DNA of 64,000 nt from Eutreptiella sp. 'Long Island Sound 2002'. Its lineage: Eukaryota; Euglenozoa; Euglenophyceae; Eutreptiales; Eutreptiaceae. Shown here piece by piece: positions 10,937 through 21,680 of this stretch. Both the position numbers and the translations under genes were made by a program. Where the stretch lies: positions 38,938,294 to 39,002,293 of the forward strand of contig OZ038383.1 in assembly GCA_964036045.1 (NCBI GenBank), given 5' to 3'. Within the stretch, counting starts at the first letter, position 1. Every line of letters begins with the position of its first letter. Below the pieces are notes generated by a model. The model ran no database searches. It was given only the letters and a program-made list of their open reading frames with translations, and was not told where the DNA came from.

Positions 10937-13459
10937 GACACCAAGGACACTGCCGAGACAACAGCGCCCTCTGTGGCACCAGCCAGGCCAGCGCCAGCGC
11001 CCAAACCTGCTGGTGAACCTGAACCTGAGGAACCTGTACCTTCATTGCCCTTAAGTGGGCTGAGGGATGAATCTCTGGAAGGCTTGAGAGCTGCGTTCAG
11101 TGGTCTATCCGAGCGAGGAGCTGAAGGCAAAGAGAAGGAGAAGGAGAAGCAAGCAGTGGACATGAAAGCCGAAGAGGTACACCCTGGAGAAGGATATGGA
11201 CCATCCGACGAGGCGCCCTTCGAGGACACACCTGATGAGAGCGCTCCGAGCGCCTCTGATTTCCCTGCAGTAGCCTCTCCAACAACCACTACCTTCCCAG
11301 CCATACATCGAGCTACATCCTCACCCAAAACCACTCCACCTATGGCTGAGGGTCTAGGCTCTACTGGAATGGCTTACCCCGACTATTCTGTGACTCCAGC
11401 CGCGACTGTGCCACATATGGCAACTGCAGTTAGCGAACCAGTGGCATCCAGCTCCACCCACAGCGTTGCGCCTGAGCCTATGCTGCGCCGATATGAGGAT
11501 GGCTATCATAGATCTGCGGCAGGTGTGTACATGCCTGGAATACCTGGCTTTGCGGCACCCGAACCTGGCTACACTATGCCTCCAACCGGTTTCACTTCCC
11601 TGAGTGGCCTACATGGCCCTGAGTCTCTTGGAGGGAGGAGTAGAGGGTCTGGAAGATCCTCCAACAGGCTCTGACGCGGTCCGAGATAAGAGAGGCTCTC
11701 CGTGAAGCCACCTCTGAACTTGTTGGTGATCTCACTCAAGAGATTCGGGCTAAACTGGAGCCCCCGATTCCTCCCCAAGCGTCGCCTACCATCGTGGGAG
11801 TTTCACCTCACCGAGTACAAGCCAATCACCTGGTGGCGGGGCTGACGAGCACCCTGGGAGGCCTGAGGAGCCGACCGATGCCGACTGCCGCTGTGATGCC
11901 GAGAAGCCCATTTATACCAAGAACGGCCCAGCCCCCCTACAGCCACGTGGAGAATTCCACGAGAGCCGAGCTGGACTGGTTGGGGCTGACAGCCCTAAGA
12001 GCAATGGTCGACGTGGAGCGCTACGGCTCTAGTGACATAGGCGGAGACCCCTCTGACGATGAGCCGCCGTCCATGACTTCTGCTTCGCCCGCGCAGGACA
12101 ACGACCCTGAGGACCCTGTGAAACCGAGCGGGCGGAAGAAGAAGAAGAAGAGGAAGATCAAGCGCCCTGAGGGACGCAGGTCTCAGGAGGGTAAGTTGAA
12201 ATTGTGTTGAACTTGCCTGAGTTCACAGGCAAGGATCTCAGCAAGTTCGCTGAGAACTTTGGCCGGTTCCTCATGATGACCGGCCAAACCCGTGCTAGTG
12301 GGCGAGTCAAGTGCGATCTGCTCCTTCAGTGCTGCAAGACCGAGTACCTGGAGAAGCAGGTCAAGCAGATGGTGACAAAGTCCGCCACCTTCGCCGACCT
12401 GTTGGTTGCCTTGGACAGTTGGAGAGGCACTACACGACCTACGAAACCGACCTCTCGATCAGGGCGGAGATCCAGAACCTGGCCGTGCTGCCCAACAACC
12501 CCAAACAAGCCAGGATCTCCGAGCTACTGGCCGACCTGGACCACTGGGTGGGGCGACTGACGCCCGGTTCCTACGGCAGCGACAAGCTGCTCTTCTGGTT
12601 GGTGGCTGGGCTCCCTTGCGAGTGCAAATCAACGGCAGAGCACGAGGCAAGAGCCCTCATCTACGAAGATTTGTCTGTGCTACTTTTGGAGCTGGCGCTG
12701 GGGGAAGAAAGCGACCAGCACCTGAACGCCTACCGTCCTGGAGGGGAAGGCTCCCGGACCCAAGGCCGTGGGTATCAAGGACACCGACCCGGACAGGGGA
12801 CTACCCCCCTGAATGCTCGTATCATGAGCGATGTTCAAGATGTCCTCTGGTCTGATGCCAGGGACGAGCAGGGTTCCGTGCTTCATGCCCCTGACTGCGA
12901 TCAGCGTGACTGCTTCGTGGTCCAGGGGAAGAAGCAGGAGACCAACACCGGCGGCAAGGCAAAGCTGCCGGACCACTACAGGTGTACCATCACCTGTGCG
13001 TTCTGCTGGAAGAGGAAGCGCTACCAGGATGAGTGCTACCATAAGCAACGCCTATTGGCAAAGCTTAAGACCGAGAACGCTAGTGGCAAGGGCGGTGGCA
13101 AGGGCAACGCCAACAAGGACAATGGCCAAGGCAAGTCCAAGGGGAATGGCAAAGGCCAAGGTGGCAAAGGTAAAGGTCGACAAGGAGGCGGCGACCGCAA
13201 GCGTGACAAGGACAAGAACGCGACCCCGTCCGGAGGGAACCCGAATCCTACGCCAGGGGGAAACCCTGAGCGCTCTGCTGGGCAACCCAACACGCGACCT
13301 ACGACCCGTTCCGGGACGCAAGGCGAACAAGAACAAACGACCAAGCGTGCTAACGAAGATGGGGACCAGTCCAATGCCCGCAAGCGCTCCCGCTTCATGC
13401 GCATGGCGCAGAAACTCCAGAAGAAGGGGTTCGAAGTGACCTGCCCTGTGGAGTTCTGA
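10937..13459 (+). pseudogene. E1 gag pseudogene
   Basis: Structural protein remnant collinear with the E2 gag. The start codon is lost: the site reads ATTG where E3 has ATG. The protein runs in one frame to a stop at 11674, shifts to the frame of 11794-12210, loses about 20 bases near 12190, continues in 12204-12415, and shifts again to end at 13459. The C-terminal part keeps the capsid-like region, but the zinc knuckle reads CAFCWKRKRYQDEC, with Arg in place of the metal-binding His. A Gly/Lys-rich tail follows. It ends in TGA-C, in frame with the protease region. Confidence 0.85.
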
Positions 13460-14416
13460 CAGGGACGCTCCGGGGGGCCTACAGACCTGCTGTTCTGGGT
13501 ACGTATCCGTCTTGGGGGACGTGAATACCTGGGGGTACTGGATACTGGGGCCACCATATCTATTGTGGCCAAGAAAATGTTACCTTGTGGGGACCTGAAG
13601 AACATCTTGCCTACCGCAGCCATCCGCATGGGAGATCGGCATGTGTTGCACAGTTGTGGGGACTGTGAGGTCGAAGTGCCTTTGGGTTCTAGAAGCATTG
13701 CCTGTCGGTTCTACATGATGGACAACGAAGCCTTCGACTTTGTACTGGGTACTGACTTCTTTGTCGAGCACTCCCAGATTCTATCCCTCACCCTGCAAGC
13801 ACCCTACGACCTCCAAGTGGACCATGGTGACGTCCTGAAATCGGTACCTCTGGAGCAGTCTTAGCATACGTCTAGCTACTTGAGCGTATGCAAGAGGGAG
13901 CCCTCAACCATGATGGTCGCCTCCAAAACAGAGGACTATCAGCTCCTGGGTGATGTCCTAGACCAAGGTCTGAGGGAGTTGAGATACTCCTGGGAAGACC
14001 TGGAAGTGGAGCTATTTGCCAGCGACAAGCAACATGTCTTCGACCTCTACTGCAGCAAGGGGAAAAATTGCTGCTATGAATTTTACTGGCCCTCATTCCG
14101 GATGGCCTACGAGAACCCAAGATTCAGTGAACTGGGGAAGGTCCTGACCAAGGTGGCCCTGGAACGTTCCCGTATGGTCCTGTGCTCTCCCGATTGGGGG
14201 GGCCATGGGGGAACTGAGTACTGGCGTACTCTATTGGACAAGCTGACGCTCACCTCCATCCAGCTGCCGGATGACGCCATCTACGTGCCTCTGGGCCGCA
14301 AGACGCCCATCGGCAAACCTGGATGGGGTAGTATGCTAAGCGTGGTGGACGGGGGGTCTAGCCCCAGTGCCCTGGGAGGATCCGCACTCTACTATAGTCC
14401 AGGAAATTCAACGTGA
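13460..14416 (+). pseudogene. E1 protease and Dam-like domain, broken
   Basis: Directly continues the gag frame after the TGA. It shows LLFWVRIRLGG, then the protease active site LDTGATISIVA and FDFVLGTDFFVEH. A TAG at 13862-13864 (a sense codon in E2) ends this part; the frame then resumes at about 13880. The second part has the DIRS-type methyltransferase-like block, with ELFASDKQ, YENPRFSELGKVLTKV, ERSRMVLCSPD and AIYVPLGRKT, and stops at 14416 after a frameshift. Roles in other elements: protease matures Gag-Pol; the Dam-like domain has no established role. Confidence 0.8.
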
Positions 14417-14794
14417 GAGCAGCGGCTTCACCCTGGACGTCCTGAAAAATCAACTACGACCTCTAGACGCCGTGGAGACTACTCCTCGGGGAGACTAGTA
14501 CGTCGTGTCTGACACTGTTGCCCCCAACTCACCCTGCCGTGTATCAAATCCTGATGTAGTCTCAGATTGTGGGCTATCCGAGCTACCCAGCTCTATACAC
14601 TCTGATGACGGGACTGAGCATGACCCCTTCTTCGTGGAGACGTGCGTGGTGGAAGTGGAGAACGCCGAGTACGCTGCCCCACTGAAGCCCCTACTCTCTA
14701 TGAGGGGAGAGGAGCCCCTGGAGGGGGAGTTGGACCCCCGATCCAGGCTAAGAGAGTACGTGGACTCCAAGACGAGATTGGTGGCAAAGAAGCT
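14417..14794 (+). pseudogene. E1 pol inter-domain remnant
   Basis: Continues the E2-like acidic region between the Dam-like domain and RT (SDTVAPNSPCRV, CGLSELPSSIHSDDGTEHDPFF, LDPRSRLREYVDSK). It breaks off at about 14794 where homology to E2 and E3 stops. Confidence 0.75.
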
Positions 14795-15300
14795 CCCCTG
14801 TTGTGTCGCGCGCGCTGATCCCCAGCGCCAGTAAAAAAGAAAAGGATAAGCAAAACACCACGAAAAAAGTTTCTAACTAGCCGAAAATAAAGCTAAATAG
14901 CATAAGAAACGCTTGGGGTAAAAATCGCGCTGCGAAACGCGTAGAAACGCGATGAAACGTTTTTCCACCTTAGATACGTGAATAGTTAACGCCGTAAGCA
15001 CCGTAAAAAACGTACGAGCATAACTACGTGCCCTTCTTTGCTGTGCGTGCCGAAGAGTCAAAGAAAACGACGTCGCGAGCAGCGCATAAAACTCGAAAAA
15101 AAAACTTTCTAACACGTTCTGCTCCTGCACTCGCCAGCTCTCGCCCCTTTTTTTACTATTCTCGATGTACCCTCATCTCCCGCTACTGCCCCATCCCCGT
15201 CGCGTCTGCCCCCCCTTTTTGCTGCAGGTGCGCCGTCTCAAACAAGAACAAGACCTTCGGTGCACGCCAGCCGAAGTCCAGGAATTAAATAAATAAAGCA
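14795..15300. other. junction DNA, no gene
   Basis: About 500 bp unlike both neighbours. It is A-rich with repeated GAAACGCG-type words (14930-14960) and shows no coding signal. It lies between the truncation point of E1 and the T-poor tract. Confidence 0.45.
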
Positions 15301-18282
15301 AGCTGGTGTTTTCAGTGTGTGGTATTGTTGCAGGCAGGGAGGACAGGGTGCACAAGGCAAGACACCAGCGGGAAACAGACAGCACACACCACAACGCAAC
15401 GGCAAAACACACACAACACAGCGCACACAGCACAGGGCAACACGGCAAAACGCCGCACCTAACAGCGAAGCACCTCAAAGCACGGCACAACACCCGAGGA
15501 CAGGGCACAGCACGCAACAGCACCAAAGAGCGGGGGCAAAAACAGTACAGCCCCACGCAAACAGCACAGTGCGCAACAGCACTGCACCGCACGTGACAAC
15601 ACGACGCAACGCAGCGCAGCACAGCACGAAGAGACACAGCACAACGCGCAGGAACACAGACCCCGACCAGAGACCACCCCAAGGCACAGCGCAAAACACA
15701 GCAGCACAGCACAGCACAGCACAGCACGCAGCAAAGCACACAGCACCCAAGGCACCGCACATCGCCCGAAGGGAGGGCACAGCACGAAGCCGCAACACAC
15801 ACCGCGAGACAACGCAGAGCAGCACCACCCCCACAGCACAGTGCACAGCAGCACTGCACCACACAGCACAACACGACGCGACACGGCCCAGCACAGCACC
15901 AGGAGGCACAGCCCAGCACACAGCCAACTGCACAACGCCAAAAGACACCAGACGGCACAAAGCAACCCAAAACAGCACACAGCAGGACAGCACATCACAG
16001 AGCACCAAGACGCAGCACTCCAGCGAAAGGCGAAACGCACGACAACACAGCACAGCGCCACCAGAGACCGCAGAGCACGCAGCAATGCGCAGCCGCAGGA
16101 AGAAACCCAGCGCAGCACCACACTAACCGCGAAGCACAACAGGACACCGCACACAACGACACGGCACGCCGCACCCCGAATACCACCACACAGCAAGCAG
16201 CAACACAGCACCACAAAGCACGGAGCAAGCCAGCACAGCACAGCAACACAAACCGGCAGTAGGCATGACACACAAACAAGGGGGGCGGGCAGCACCAGGC
16301 GGCGCAAACCCGCAAGTGCGCAGAACAGGGAAGGCAGAGAGAGAACACGGCCATAACCACGACACCACACAGCAACACAGAAAACACCACAGGACACGAC
16401 AACGGACGGCGGCTCCAAAAACGATGAAACACCGCACAAAACAGCAGGGCGGAGCGGCACCAACAGAAACAGCGCGGCCAGGGCCAACGGGGGACGGCCA
16501 ACAACAAAGCCAACAACACAGCAGAACACCACACCACACAGCAAGGCACGCGCAGAACAGCACAGCACGGCACAGCAAAACAGAGCGCGCCGCACAAAAC
16601 AGCCCACACCCAAACGTGGCACCGCACAACAAGACGCGGGACACCGACACCACCAGGAGCAACCGCCGGGGGGGGGGGGGCACGGCACCAGCACGCAACG
16701 CACAGAGAGACGAACGGCCGGGAGCCGAGGGGGGAAAAAGAAACCCAACCAAACAGGTACCAGGGCCAAAGGCACGGGGAAAAACAAGTCAGCAGAACCA
16801 GGACACAGGAAAATGGGTTGCAGGGCGACGACACCCAGGAAACACGGACCGGGGGGATGAGGGGGGGAACAAACGGCCAAGCGGCGCAAACCCGGGGGAA
16901 GGCAGAGGGGGAACGGAGGAGGACGTGCGGCAGAACAACAACACCCGTGAAACACAAACCTGCGGGGGGGGGGGGGCGGGAGAACAGGAGGTGCCGACAA
17001 ACGGGACAGCGGCGCAGACCAACCACAAGGCACGGGAACAACAAGGGTAAACGCGGAGCAGGACCCCACCGGCCGCGAAACGCAAATCCCCCGGGGGGCA
17101 CAACCGCCGGCGGGCACGGGACACCAAGAAGCAAACGGGGGGGCAGAAGACAACAAGCGGAGGGGTGGGGTGGGGTGGGGTAGGGTGGGGCGGGCCAGCA
17201 GCAGGCGGCGAAAAACACCAGCGCACAGCCGGGAGCCGTGCAGACAAGAGAAAGTGGAGGGCGAGCAAGGGAAAACGAGCGGCAGGGCGACGACACCCGC
17301 AAAACAAAAACACGGGCTGGCGCAGCACACGCGCTCGGGAAGCCAGCCCGTCCGTCCCGGCCAGGCAAACACTACAGACAACCAACACCCAACAACGCCG
17401 GGCGTACGGCGGCGGGGACAACAACGAACCAACAAAACAAGCCGAGCATCGAGCCGGCTACAACACCACGAACCGAAACCCAAACACGCCGACACAACAC
17501 ACCCTACCAAGGGGGGGACTCCGCACAAACACGGCACGCCCCAACAGGGGGCAGGCACGCACCAGCACAGCACCAAGCCCGGCCAAGCAAAAAACACAAC
17601 CGCAACCGGTACCGACCCTACAGACGACCCTAACCCAAGCCAACCACCACCACCGCGGCGGGCAGGCACCAACACAGCACGCCCGACCAAGAGGGGGGCC
17701 CCGCACCAGCACACCACGCCCCACCATGAGGGAGGCCACAAACCAACACCGCACGCCCCACCATGGGGGGTTCACACACCAACACAGCACGCCCCACCAT
17801 GGGGGGGTCCACGCACAAACACAGCACGCCGCAACAGGGGGCGGGCACGCACCAGCACAGCAGCAAACCCGGCCAAGCAAACACCACAGACAACCGACAA
17901 AGGACAACGCCGGCCGTACAACACCACGAACTGAAACCCAAACACGACGACACCGCACGCCCCACCAAGGGGAGGGCCACGCACAGACACGGCACGCCCC
18001 AGCAGGGGGGGGGCACTCACCAGCACAGCACCAACCCCGGCCAAGCAAAGCAATACAACCACCACCGCAACCCACCCAACAGAAGAGGACAACCCAGGCC
18101 AAACACCACGAGACAAAACCATGCACCACCACTGCGGCAGGCAGGCACCAACACAGCACGCAACACCATGGGGGGGGGCACGCACAAACACAGCACAGAA
18201 CCAACAGGGGGGGGGGGGGGGACCCACCAGCACAGCACGAAACCCGGCTGGGCAGGCACCACAGACAACCAACAATGGACAA
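15300..18282. repeat. T-poor repeat tract, left part
   Basis: The + strand is made almost entirely of A, C and G; whole 60-base lines (for example 15661-15720 and 16501-16560) contain no T. 15300-16260 is dominated by CACAGCA/CAACACA words. 16260-17240 adds G runs (13 G at 16668-16680 and again at 16964-16976). 17380-18282 holds degenerate units of about 40 bp with CACGCCCCACCATGGGG and ACGCACCAACACAGC. Because the minus strand lacks A, stop codons are rare there and very long open frames appear; they are composition artefacts. The tract continues at 29686 on the far side of E2. Confidence 0.85.
18278..18282. repeat. E2 target-site duplication, left copy
   Basis: GACAA, repeated at 29681-29685. 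Removing E2 and one copy gives a sequence matching other units of the same tract (for example around 17890-17920, GGACAACGCCGGCCGTAC), which confirms the 5-bp duplication and the LTR ends. Confidence 0.9.
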
Positions 18283-19080
18283 AGTAAGAAAAAGTGCTTT
18301 TCCATTGCTTTGGGACATACTCTAGTTGTATTAGAGATGCACTGAGCATCCATGCATTTTTATCTTAGTATTGGTCCAGCCAAAAGTGGTGAGAACACAT
18401 TTTGACCTATGGAACCAAACACCCAATCAGGATATGGAGTGGACCCCTTAATCCCCTTTCAATCAGAAGTAAAACATCTTTTCCTGAGTTGACTGAGCAC
18501 TGACATACCTAAGGTAGAGCCTATGAATTTATCTATGTTTTTCCATGAATACTTATCTGCCCTAGTGGTATGCACCATAGGGGGTTAGGCACCTCTTTTT
18601 GAGAGGTCCTGGGTTCAATTCCTGGTCAGCCTAACTAAGTAGGAAGATCCCATGTGACATGGCAGTGACCTCATCGCCACATACCATGCCACCTCAGCAC
18701 ATATGGGACCCAAAACAAAGAGTGCACATCTCCTAAGATGGCACTATGGAGAGAGAGTGATCCTGTGGCAGTTTTCTAACTCTTTTCCCAAAACATTTCA
18801 GCTATCTCTGTGAATATGCATTCATTTGTATCCTGAGTTGCAGTTTCTGTGAATATCTAATCATCTTTCACTGTTTACACTGCAGCCCTTCATGCTTTGA
18901 TCCTGAATTACCTTCTCCTTGCATACTATTGGCTTGGGCTATCCTGTATTGAGTTGGCTTTACTGTATTTCAACAAACAAAAGCTTTTCATCATCCAAAA
19001 CCAGCAGCAGGACACCCTACAGCAACAACAAGCAGCAGGAGAAGCAAAAACACAGTGCTGAAAACACTATAAACTTTTCT
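18283..19080 (+). repeat. E2 5' LTR (798 bp)
   Basis: Starts AGTAAGAAAAAGTGC and ends ...AAACTTTTCT. The ends are AG...CT, not the usual TG...CA, as fixed by the target duplication on both sides. It contains the tRNA-like arm with GGTTCAATTCC at 18612-18622 and an anticodon-arm-like hairpin just before it. No convincing TATA box is present at the place where the E1 and E3 LTRs have one (here ACTATGGAG). Confidence 0.92.
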
Positions 19081-19093
19081 GGTAGCAAGAGGC
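19080..19093 (+). promoter_or_regulatory. E2 primer-binding site
   Basis: TGGTAGCAAGAGGC follows the LTR. It matches the initiator tRNA-Met complement (TGGTAGCAGAGG) except for one inserted A, so priming may be weakened or use a variant tRNA. Confidence 0.75.
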
Positions 19094-19178
19094 AGCCTGT
19101 CTCTGTGCACCGGCAGCGACCCCGCGCCGTACAACCAGTGCTCCGAGCAGGCAAACATAAGCAGAAGGGTGGATTAAG

Positions 19179-21680
19179 ATGGATCCAGGAAGAGTGGACG
19201 CCGATGTGAACACAGCGCCAGCGCCTGAGGCACCAGCAAGGCCGGCGCCTGACGCTGTACCTTCGGTGGAGCCCTTACATGGGCCAATGGATACGGCGGA
19301 GGACTCCCTGGATGGCCTCCAGACGGCCTTCGGGGCCCTGTCGGTGAAGGAAATGGTCTCTCAGCCTCAGCCTGTGAAGAGGAAGAGAGGAAACGAGAGC
19401 GAGAAGGATGCTGGAGAAGGAGCAGACGAAGGAGAGGAGCAAGGGCAAGACCCGACGGATGTCCCTACCTTCGAAGGCGCACCAAGCGCTTCTGGCCTCC
19501 ATGCATCACCCTCTCCCATAACCACCACACTCCCAGCCGCCGCTACATCCACTTCCACAACCAACCAGCCTATGGCAGAGGGCACAGGCTTTACTGGCAT
19601 GCCTCACTACCCCGCCTATGGCATGGGCCCACCTACCACTGCGCTCCTTGAGGCAACTACTGCCAGTGAGCCGGTGGCTTCCAGCTCTGCGCCGCGTTGG
19701 TATGCGGCTGACCATCCCCATCCACTCCACGCCACTGGAACCTACATGGAAGTTCCTGGGTATGCTCCTGGGTGTGCACCTGGATATGCACCCCTGAGTG
19801 GGTTGAGGAGAGGACCAGAGTCTCTGGGAGGCAGGAGTAGAGGATCGGGAAGATCCTCCAACAGGTCCCTGACGCGGTCGGAGATCAATGAGGTGCTCCG
19901 AGGAGCCACTTCGGAAATCGTGAGCGACCTCACGCAAGAGATCAGGGAGAAACTGCAGCCCCTGATGATCCCGTCCCATGCGTCACCTACGACAGTGGGA
20001 ATGTCACCCCACCGAGTACAGGCTAACCACCTGGCGGCAGGGTTGACGAATACTCTGGGGAGCCTGAGGAGCCGACCGATGCCGACTCCTGCAGCAGTAC
20101 CGAGAAGTCCATTCGTCCCGAGGACAGCCCAGCCGCCCTACAGTCACGTGACGAACTCGACGAGGGCCGAGCTGGACCAGCTGGGGCTGACAGCCCTAAG
20201 GGCTATGGTGGACGTGGAGCCTTATGGCTCCAGTGATCTAGGCGGAGACCCCTCCGATGATGGGCCGCCTTCGATGACTTCTTCTTCGCCATCGGACGAC
20301 GAAGACCCTGAGGACCCCGAGGACCCCAAGGGTAAGAAGAAGAAGAAGAAGAAGAATAAGACCCGACGCCCTGAAGGACGCCGAGCTCAGGAGGCGAAGG
20401 CTATTGCCACCTCCAAGATAGTGGTGAACCTGCCTGAATTCACAGGCAAGGACCTCAGCGAGTTCGCTGAGAACTTTGGCCGGTTCCTACGACTGACCGG
20501 CCAAACCCACGCGAGTGGGCGAGTGAAGTGCGACCTGCTCCTGCAGTGCTGCAAGACGAAGTACCTGGAGAAGCAGGTCAGGCAGATCGTCACCAACTCC
20601 GCCACCTTTGCCGACGTGTTGGTTGCCCTGGAGAGGCAGTACCCAACCTACGAGACCGACCTCTCCATCAGGGCCGAGATCCAGAACTTGCCCGTGCTGC
20701 CGAACAACCCCAAACCCGGCAGGGTCTCCGAGCTGTTGGCGGACCTGGACCACTGGGCTGGACGACTGACGCCCGGTTCCTACAGCAGCGACGACCTGCT
20801 GTTTTGGTTGTGCTCCAAGCTCCCCCGTGAGCTATGGGACGAGTGCCGTCTGACGGCTGAGCGCAAGGCTAGATCCCTCCGCTACGAGGATCTATGCGTG
20901 CTGCTCCTGGAGATGGCGCTGGAGAAGGAGAGCGACCAACACCTGAACCACTACCGTCCTGGTGGTGGAGGTTCTGGAGGCAAAGGGTATCAAGGGTCCC
21001 GACCTGGGCAGGGGACTACCCCCAAACACGCCCACGCCCGCCTAATGGAGAACGTGAAGGAGCTATTCTGGTGTGATGCCAGAGATGAACAGGGCCACCT
21101 GCAGCATGCCTCCGACTGCGAGCAGCGAGACTGCTTTGTAGTCCAGGGGAAGCAGCAGGAAAAGATCACCGGCGCCAAGGTGAAGCTGCCGGATCATTAC
21201 CGCTGCACCATCACGTGTGCATTCTGCGGTAAGCGGAAGCACTATGAGGACGAGTGCTACCATAAGCAACGCCTATCGGCGAAGCTTAGGGGGGAAGATC
21301 CTGGCAAAAGCTCAGGCAAAGGTGGAGGCAAGGCCAAAGGCAACGACTCCGGCAAGGGCAAGTCGAAAGGACGTGGTCAAGGTGGTCAAGACAAGGGTCA
21401 AGGCGGACGAGGAGGAGGCGCTAATCGCCAGAACGACAACAAGAACAAGGACAAGAACGGAGGTAACCCCAACCCTAATCCAGGGGGGAACTCCGAGCCC
21501 TCTGGAGGGCAGTCTGGACCTAACACACGCTCACAGACGCAGGCCCAGCAAGAACAAGGAGCCAAGCGTGAACATGAAGGTGGTGACGACGGCAACGCCA
21601 AGAAGAGAAGCCGTTTCATGAGGATGGCCCGCAAATTGCGGAACAAGGGGTTCGAGGTGACCTGTCCCGCGGAAGTCTGA
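19179..21680 (+). CDS. gag: E2 Gag polyprotein
   Basis: An 833-residue structural protein of the virus-like particle. The start is the first ATG after the PBS (MDPGRVDADVN) and aligns with the E3 start. Residues 1-250 are Pro/Ala/Ser-rich and probably disordered. Residues 225-260 hold a Ser/Arg stretch (SLGGRSRGSGRSSNRS). A basic KKKKKKNKTRRPEGRR run sits near residue 395. A capsid-like helical region follows (about 410-620: FTGKDLSEFAENFGRFL, LLADLDHWAGRLTPGSY, ELWDECRLTAERKARSL). A CCHC zinc knuckle CAFCGKRKHYEDEC is at residues 680-693 and is expected to bind genomic RNA. A Gly/Lys/Asn-rich tail follows. The ORF ends at TGA-CGG, and the same frame stays open beyond it into protease. Confidence 0.93.
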   Translation: MDPGRVDADVNTAPAPEAPARPAPDAVPSVEPLHGPMDTAEDSLDGLQTAFGALSVKEMVSQPQPVKRKRGNESEKDAGEGADEGEEQGQDPTDVPTFEGAPSASGLHASPSPITTTLPAAATSTSTTNQPMAEGTGFTGMPHYPAYGMGPPTTALLEATTASEPVASSSAPRWYAADHPHPLHATGTYMEVPGYAPGCAPGYAPLSGLRRGPESLGGRSRGSGRSSNRSLTRSEINEVLRGATSEIVSDLTQEIREKLQPLMIPSHASPTTVGMSPHRVQANHLAAGLTNTLGSLRSRPMPTPAAVPRSPFVPRTAQPPYSHVTNSTRAELDQLGLTALRAMVDVEPYGSSDLGGDPSDDGPPSMTSSSPSDDEDPEDPEDPKGKKKKKKKNKTRRPEGRRAQEAKAIATSKIVVNLPEFTGKDLSEFAENFGRFLRLTGQTHASGRVKCDLLLQCCKTKYLEKQVRQIVTNSATFADVLVALERQYPTYETDLSIRAEIQNLPVLPNNPKPGRVSELLADLDHWAGRLTPGSYSSDDLLFWLCSKLPRELWDECRLTAERKARSLRYEDLCVLLLEMALEKESDQHLNHYRPGGGGSGGKGYQGSRPGQGTTPKHAHARLMENVKELFWCDARDEQGHLQHASDCEQRDCFVVQGKQQEKITGAKVKLPDHYRCTITCAFCGKRKHYEDECYHKQRLSAKLRGEDPGKSSGKGGGKAKGNDSGKGKSKGRGQGGQDKGQGGRGGGANRQNDNKNKDKNGGNPNPNPGGNSEPSGGQSGPNTRSQTQAQQEQGAKREHEGGDDGNAKKRSRFMRMARKLRNKGFEVTCPAEV

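Larger units (their letters stand above)
10057..14794 (+). mobile_element. E1: 3'-truncated Ty3/gypsy LTR retrotransposon
   Basis: Contains a 5' LTR (10057-10838), a primer-binding site, a decayed gag, a protease and a methyltransferase-like region, all collinear with E3 (36037 onward). Homology to E2 and E3 ends abruptly at about 14794, before RT. RT, integrase, chromodomain and 3' LTR are missing. The left flank GAGGG (10052-10056) and the preceding 420 bp match those of E3, so E1 and E3 probably derive from one insertion that was later duplicated. Confidence 0.85.

Noticed and set aside
15459-17741. 760-residue minus-strand open frame, and overlapping long frames in the same tract
   Set aside because: The + strand lacks T, so the minus strand lacks A and has almost no stop codons in any frame. 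The translation is low-complexity Cys/Val/Leu/Pro repeats with no domain.
17165-18325. 386-residue + strand frame ending inside the E2 LTR
   Set aside because: Composed of the ~40-bp units (His/Thr/Gly/Pro-rich) and crosses the T-poor tract/LTR border, so it cannot be one ancestral gene.
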